Source: Flavobacterium weaverense (GTDB lineage: Bacteria; Bacteroidota; Bacteroidia; Flavobacteriales; Flavobacteriaceae). From it: a DNA stretch of 64,000 nt. Below, one piece after another: positions 62,311 to 64,000 of the stretch. The translations under genes were made by a program, and so were the position numbers. Under the pieces are notes generated by a model. That model saw nothing but the letters and a program-made list of their open reading frames with translations. It made no database searches and had not been told where the DNA came from. The number at the start of each line of letters is the position of its first letter. The stretch's first letter is position 1. Where the stretch lies: NCBI RefSeq assembly GCF_003688495.1, contig NZ_REFH01000008.1:62001-126000 (forward strand), written 5' to 3'.

Positions 62311-63348
62311 TTACGGAGCAGGATCTGGAATAATAGCTTGAACTTTATTTATTTCTGCTAGAATATCTTCAGAAAGTGACACTTTGATAGTATCAATATT
62401 TTCCTTTAATTGTTTCAATGTTGTGGCACCAATGATTGTACTACTCACAAAAGGTTGCTGTTCAACGAATGCCAGAGACAATTCTGTTAAGGTTAATCCG
62501 TTTTTCTTTGCAATTTCATTATACAACATTGTCGCTTGGGTACACTGCTCGCTATTATATCTTGTATACTGAGGGAAAAGTTTAATTCTAGCGTTGGGAT
62601 GACTTTCTCCTGTCAAGAATTTTCCAGATAAAACACCAAAAGCTAATGGAGAATACGCTAGCAAACCTACATTTTCTCTCATGCAAATTTCTGAAGTTCC
62701 TACTTCAAACAACCTATTCAATAACGAATAGGGATTTTGAACCGTTTTAATTCTGGCAAGATTTTTATATTTACTTTCTTCTAGAAAACGCATAATTCCC
62801 CATGGATTTTCATTTGAAAGACCAATATGTTTAATTTTACCTTCTTTAACAAAACCATCTAAAGTCTCTAAAACTTGGTGAATATTGTCTTCCCATGAAT
62901 CATCTTGTACTTTAAAACCACGCTGACCAAAGCAATTATTTTTACGTTCCGGCCAATGCAATTGATAAACATCTAAATAATCTGTTTGCAGTCTCTTTAG
63001 GCTATTATCCAGTGCATAATTTAAACTTTCAGCAGAGAAGTCTATAGTATCACGCATATAAGTAAAATTAGGATTTGGCCCCGCAATTTTAGACGCTAGT
63101 ACTATTTCCTCTCTCTTCCCTGATTTTTTTAACCAAGTACCAATGATTTTTTCAGTATTACCGTAAGTTTCTTTACTCGCAGGAACGGAATACATCTCAG
63201 CAGTATCAAAAAAATTAACACCATTTTCAAATGCATAATCCATTTGCGAATGACCTTCTGCTTCTGAATTTTGTTGTCCAAAAGTCATTGTGCCTAAGCA
63301 TATTTTACTCACTTTTATATCGGTATTCGGTAAAGTAGTGTATTTCAT
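62311..63348 (-). CDS. Aldo/keto reductase
   Basis: A 345-residue NADPH-dependent oxidoreductase of the AKR superfamily, close to the Tas/YajO-type branch. Signs: LGTMTFGQQNSEAEGHSQMDYAFENGVNFFDTAEMYSVP (catalytic Asp and Tyr), VLASKIAG (catalytic Lys), YLDVYQLHWPE (His), and the C-terminal cofactor loop IIGATTLKQLKENIDTI. It is cytosolic. The natural substrate is unknown. Its TACTTTTG -7 element lies about 25 bases upstream. Confidence 0.93.
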   Translation of the reverse strand: MKYTTLPNTDIKVSKICLGTMTFGQQNSEAEGHSQMDYAFENGVNFFDTAEMYSVPASKETYGNTEKIIGTWLKKSGKREEIVLASKIAGPNPNFTYMRDTIDFSAESLNYALDNSLKRLQTDYLDVYQLHWPERKNNCFGQRGFKVQDDSWEDNIHQVLETLDGFVKEGKIKHIGLSNENPWGIMRFLEESKYKNLARIKTVQNPYSLLNRLFEVGTSEICMRENVGLLAYSPLAFGVLSGKFLTGESHPNARIKLFPQYTRYNSEQCTQATMLYNEIAKKNGLTLTELSLAFVEQQPFVSSTIIGATTLKQLKENIDTIKVSLSEDILAEINKVQAIIPDPAP

Positions 63349-63372
63349 TTTTGAAGATTCTTAATTAAGTTA

Positions 63373-63380
63373 CAAAAGTA
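63373..63380 (-). promoter_or_regulatory. Aldo/keto reductase -7 element
   Basis: Minus-strand TACTTTTG, 24 bases upstream of the ATG. Confidence 0.5.
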
Positions 63381-63443
63381 TATTTATTAAAACTTTTCGG
63401 TTTGCAATTAAACTATTTTTATGAAACGTTTATGTTTATAACC

Positions 63444-63477
63444 ATAAAAAAAGGCTCAAACAAAATGCTTTGAGCCT
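63444..63477 (-). terminator. Terminator of the OmpA-family gene
   Basis: AAGGCTCAAA/TTTGAGCCTT with an 8-base loop and a minus-strand T-run, 27 bases beyond the stop. Confidence 0.85.
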
Positions 63478-63504
63478 TAAAAATAATAGTTTGAAAACTA
63501 AATT

Positions 63505-64000
63505 TTAGTTTAAATCATTCAGCATATCTGCAATTTCATCTAATCTAGGCGTTAGAATAATTTCGATTCTACGATTTTTTGCTTTTCCCTCAGCAGTTGC
63601 ATTACTCACTAGAGGTGAATATTCACTTCTACCTGCAGCAGTTAGATTTTGTTTATTTATTTTCTTGTTTTCAGTTAAAATCGAAACAATTGCAGTGGCT
63701 CTTTTAGTTGATAAATCCCAGTTATCGGCGATTGGACCAGCAGCAGAGAAAGCATCATTGTCCGTATGTCCTTCAATAAGAACTGAAATTTCAGGGTTGT
63801 CACCCAAAACTTTACCAACTTCCGTAACCGCTTTCTTCCCTTCAGAACCTACAGCATAACTTCCAGAATTAAATAGTAATTTGTTTTCCATTGAAACATA
63901 TACTTTTCCATTCTTTTGTTCTACAGTTAAGCCTTTACCTTCAAAACTATTTAAAGCTTTAGAAAGCGTTTCTTTTAATTTTTTCATGCTCGCTTCCTTC
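63505..64000 (-). CDS. OmpA family peptidoglycan-binding protein (partial, N-terminus off the window)
   Basis: An OmpA C-terminal domain that anchors the outer membrane to peptidoglycan: NKLLFNSGSYAVGSEGKKAVTEVGKVLGDNPEISVLIEGHTDND, WDLSTKRATAIVSIL, NLTAAGRSEYSPL and NRRIEIILTP. The frame is open through base 64000; the Met at 63987 is preceded in frame by KEAS, and the earlier sequence (KLKETLSKALNSFEGKG) looks like the end of a coiled-coil linker, so the real start lies beyond the edge. Confidence 0.92.
   Translation of the reverse strand, partial: KEASMKKLKETLSKALNSFEGKGLTVEQKNGKVYVSMENKLLFNSGSYAVGSEGKKAVTEVGKVLGDNPEISVLIEGHTDNDAFSAAGPIADNWDLSTKRATAIVSILTENKKINKQNLTAAGRSEYSPLVSNATAEGKAKNRRIEIILTPRLDEIADMLNDLN

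Overview
The window reads as a chromosome segment of a low-GC Bacteroidota bacterium, most likely Flavobacterium or a close relative. The evidence is the TAnnTTTG-type -7 promoter elements, weak ribosome binding sites, type IX secretion C-terminal domains, TonB receptors paired with surface lipoproteins, an atpDC pair on its own, a short NuoG, and a DUF4270 lipoprotein. It is core-genome DNA: no insertion sequence, prophage, integrase or CRISPR array was seen. The first gene (sucA) and the last (OmpA family) are cut by the window edges.

Layout. 1-4.1 kb: 2-oxoglutarate dehydrogenase E1 (partial), a small outer-membrane protein, an unknown conserved protein, a polyprenyl diphosphate synthase and a YceI protein. 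4.2-10.5 kb: a TetR-TolC-adaptor-RND efflux operon. 10.5-13.6 kb: a secreted Asn/Asp/Tyr-rich protein with a possible sigma-54 promoter, a FrnE-like DsbA protein and a Gfo/Idh/MocA oxidoreductase. 13.8-27.1 kb: a complete 14-gene nuoA-N operon on the minus strand, with promoter and terminator. 27.3-33.4 kb: housekeeping genes (csp, aspS, tRNA-Leu, prs, rplY, pth) and a MORN-like secreted protein. 33.5-41.4 kb: a secreted M43-type metalloprotease, ribF, a membrane protein and a very large T9SS surface protein whose reading frame is broken by an in-frame stop just after the signal peptide. 41.7-45.9 kb: recX, then a BtuB-like TonB receptor divergent from a MocR-type regulator. 46.0-52.6 kb: atpC-atpD and a TonB receptor/GDSL lipoprotein pair. 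52.9-58.6 kb: a GT5-like protein/DUF4270/glmS operon divergent from panC-panD. 58.7-64 kb: radA, an AsmA-like/GT51 transglycosylase, an aldo/keto reductase and an OmpA-family protein.

Most useful observations. (1) Two nearly identical palindromes (GGAAAC-N16-GTTTCC) lie at the same distance upstream of the -7 boxes of yceI and of the tetR-RND operon, which predicts one TetR regulon covering both. (2) The MocR-type regulator has Gln where the PLP-binding Lys is expected, and GTGGACTA-like repeats lie in the 80-bp gap it shares with the TonB receptor. (3) A single TAA separates the signal peptide of the roughly 1350-residue T9SS protein from the rest. (4) Intergenic hairpin repeats recur inside the nuo operon and elsewhere.

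Several starts (nuoA, ribF, the 36.7 kb membrane protein, the 52.5 kb TonB receptor) were chosen because a promoter -7 element overlaps or lies inside the longer open frame. All functions are inferred from reading motifs; no database search was run.
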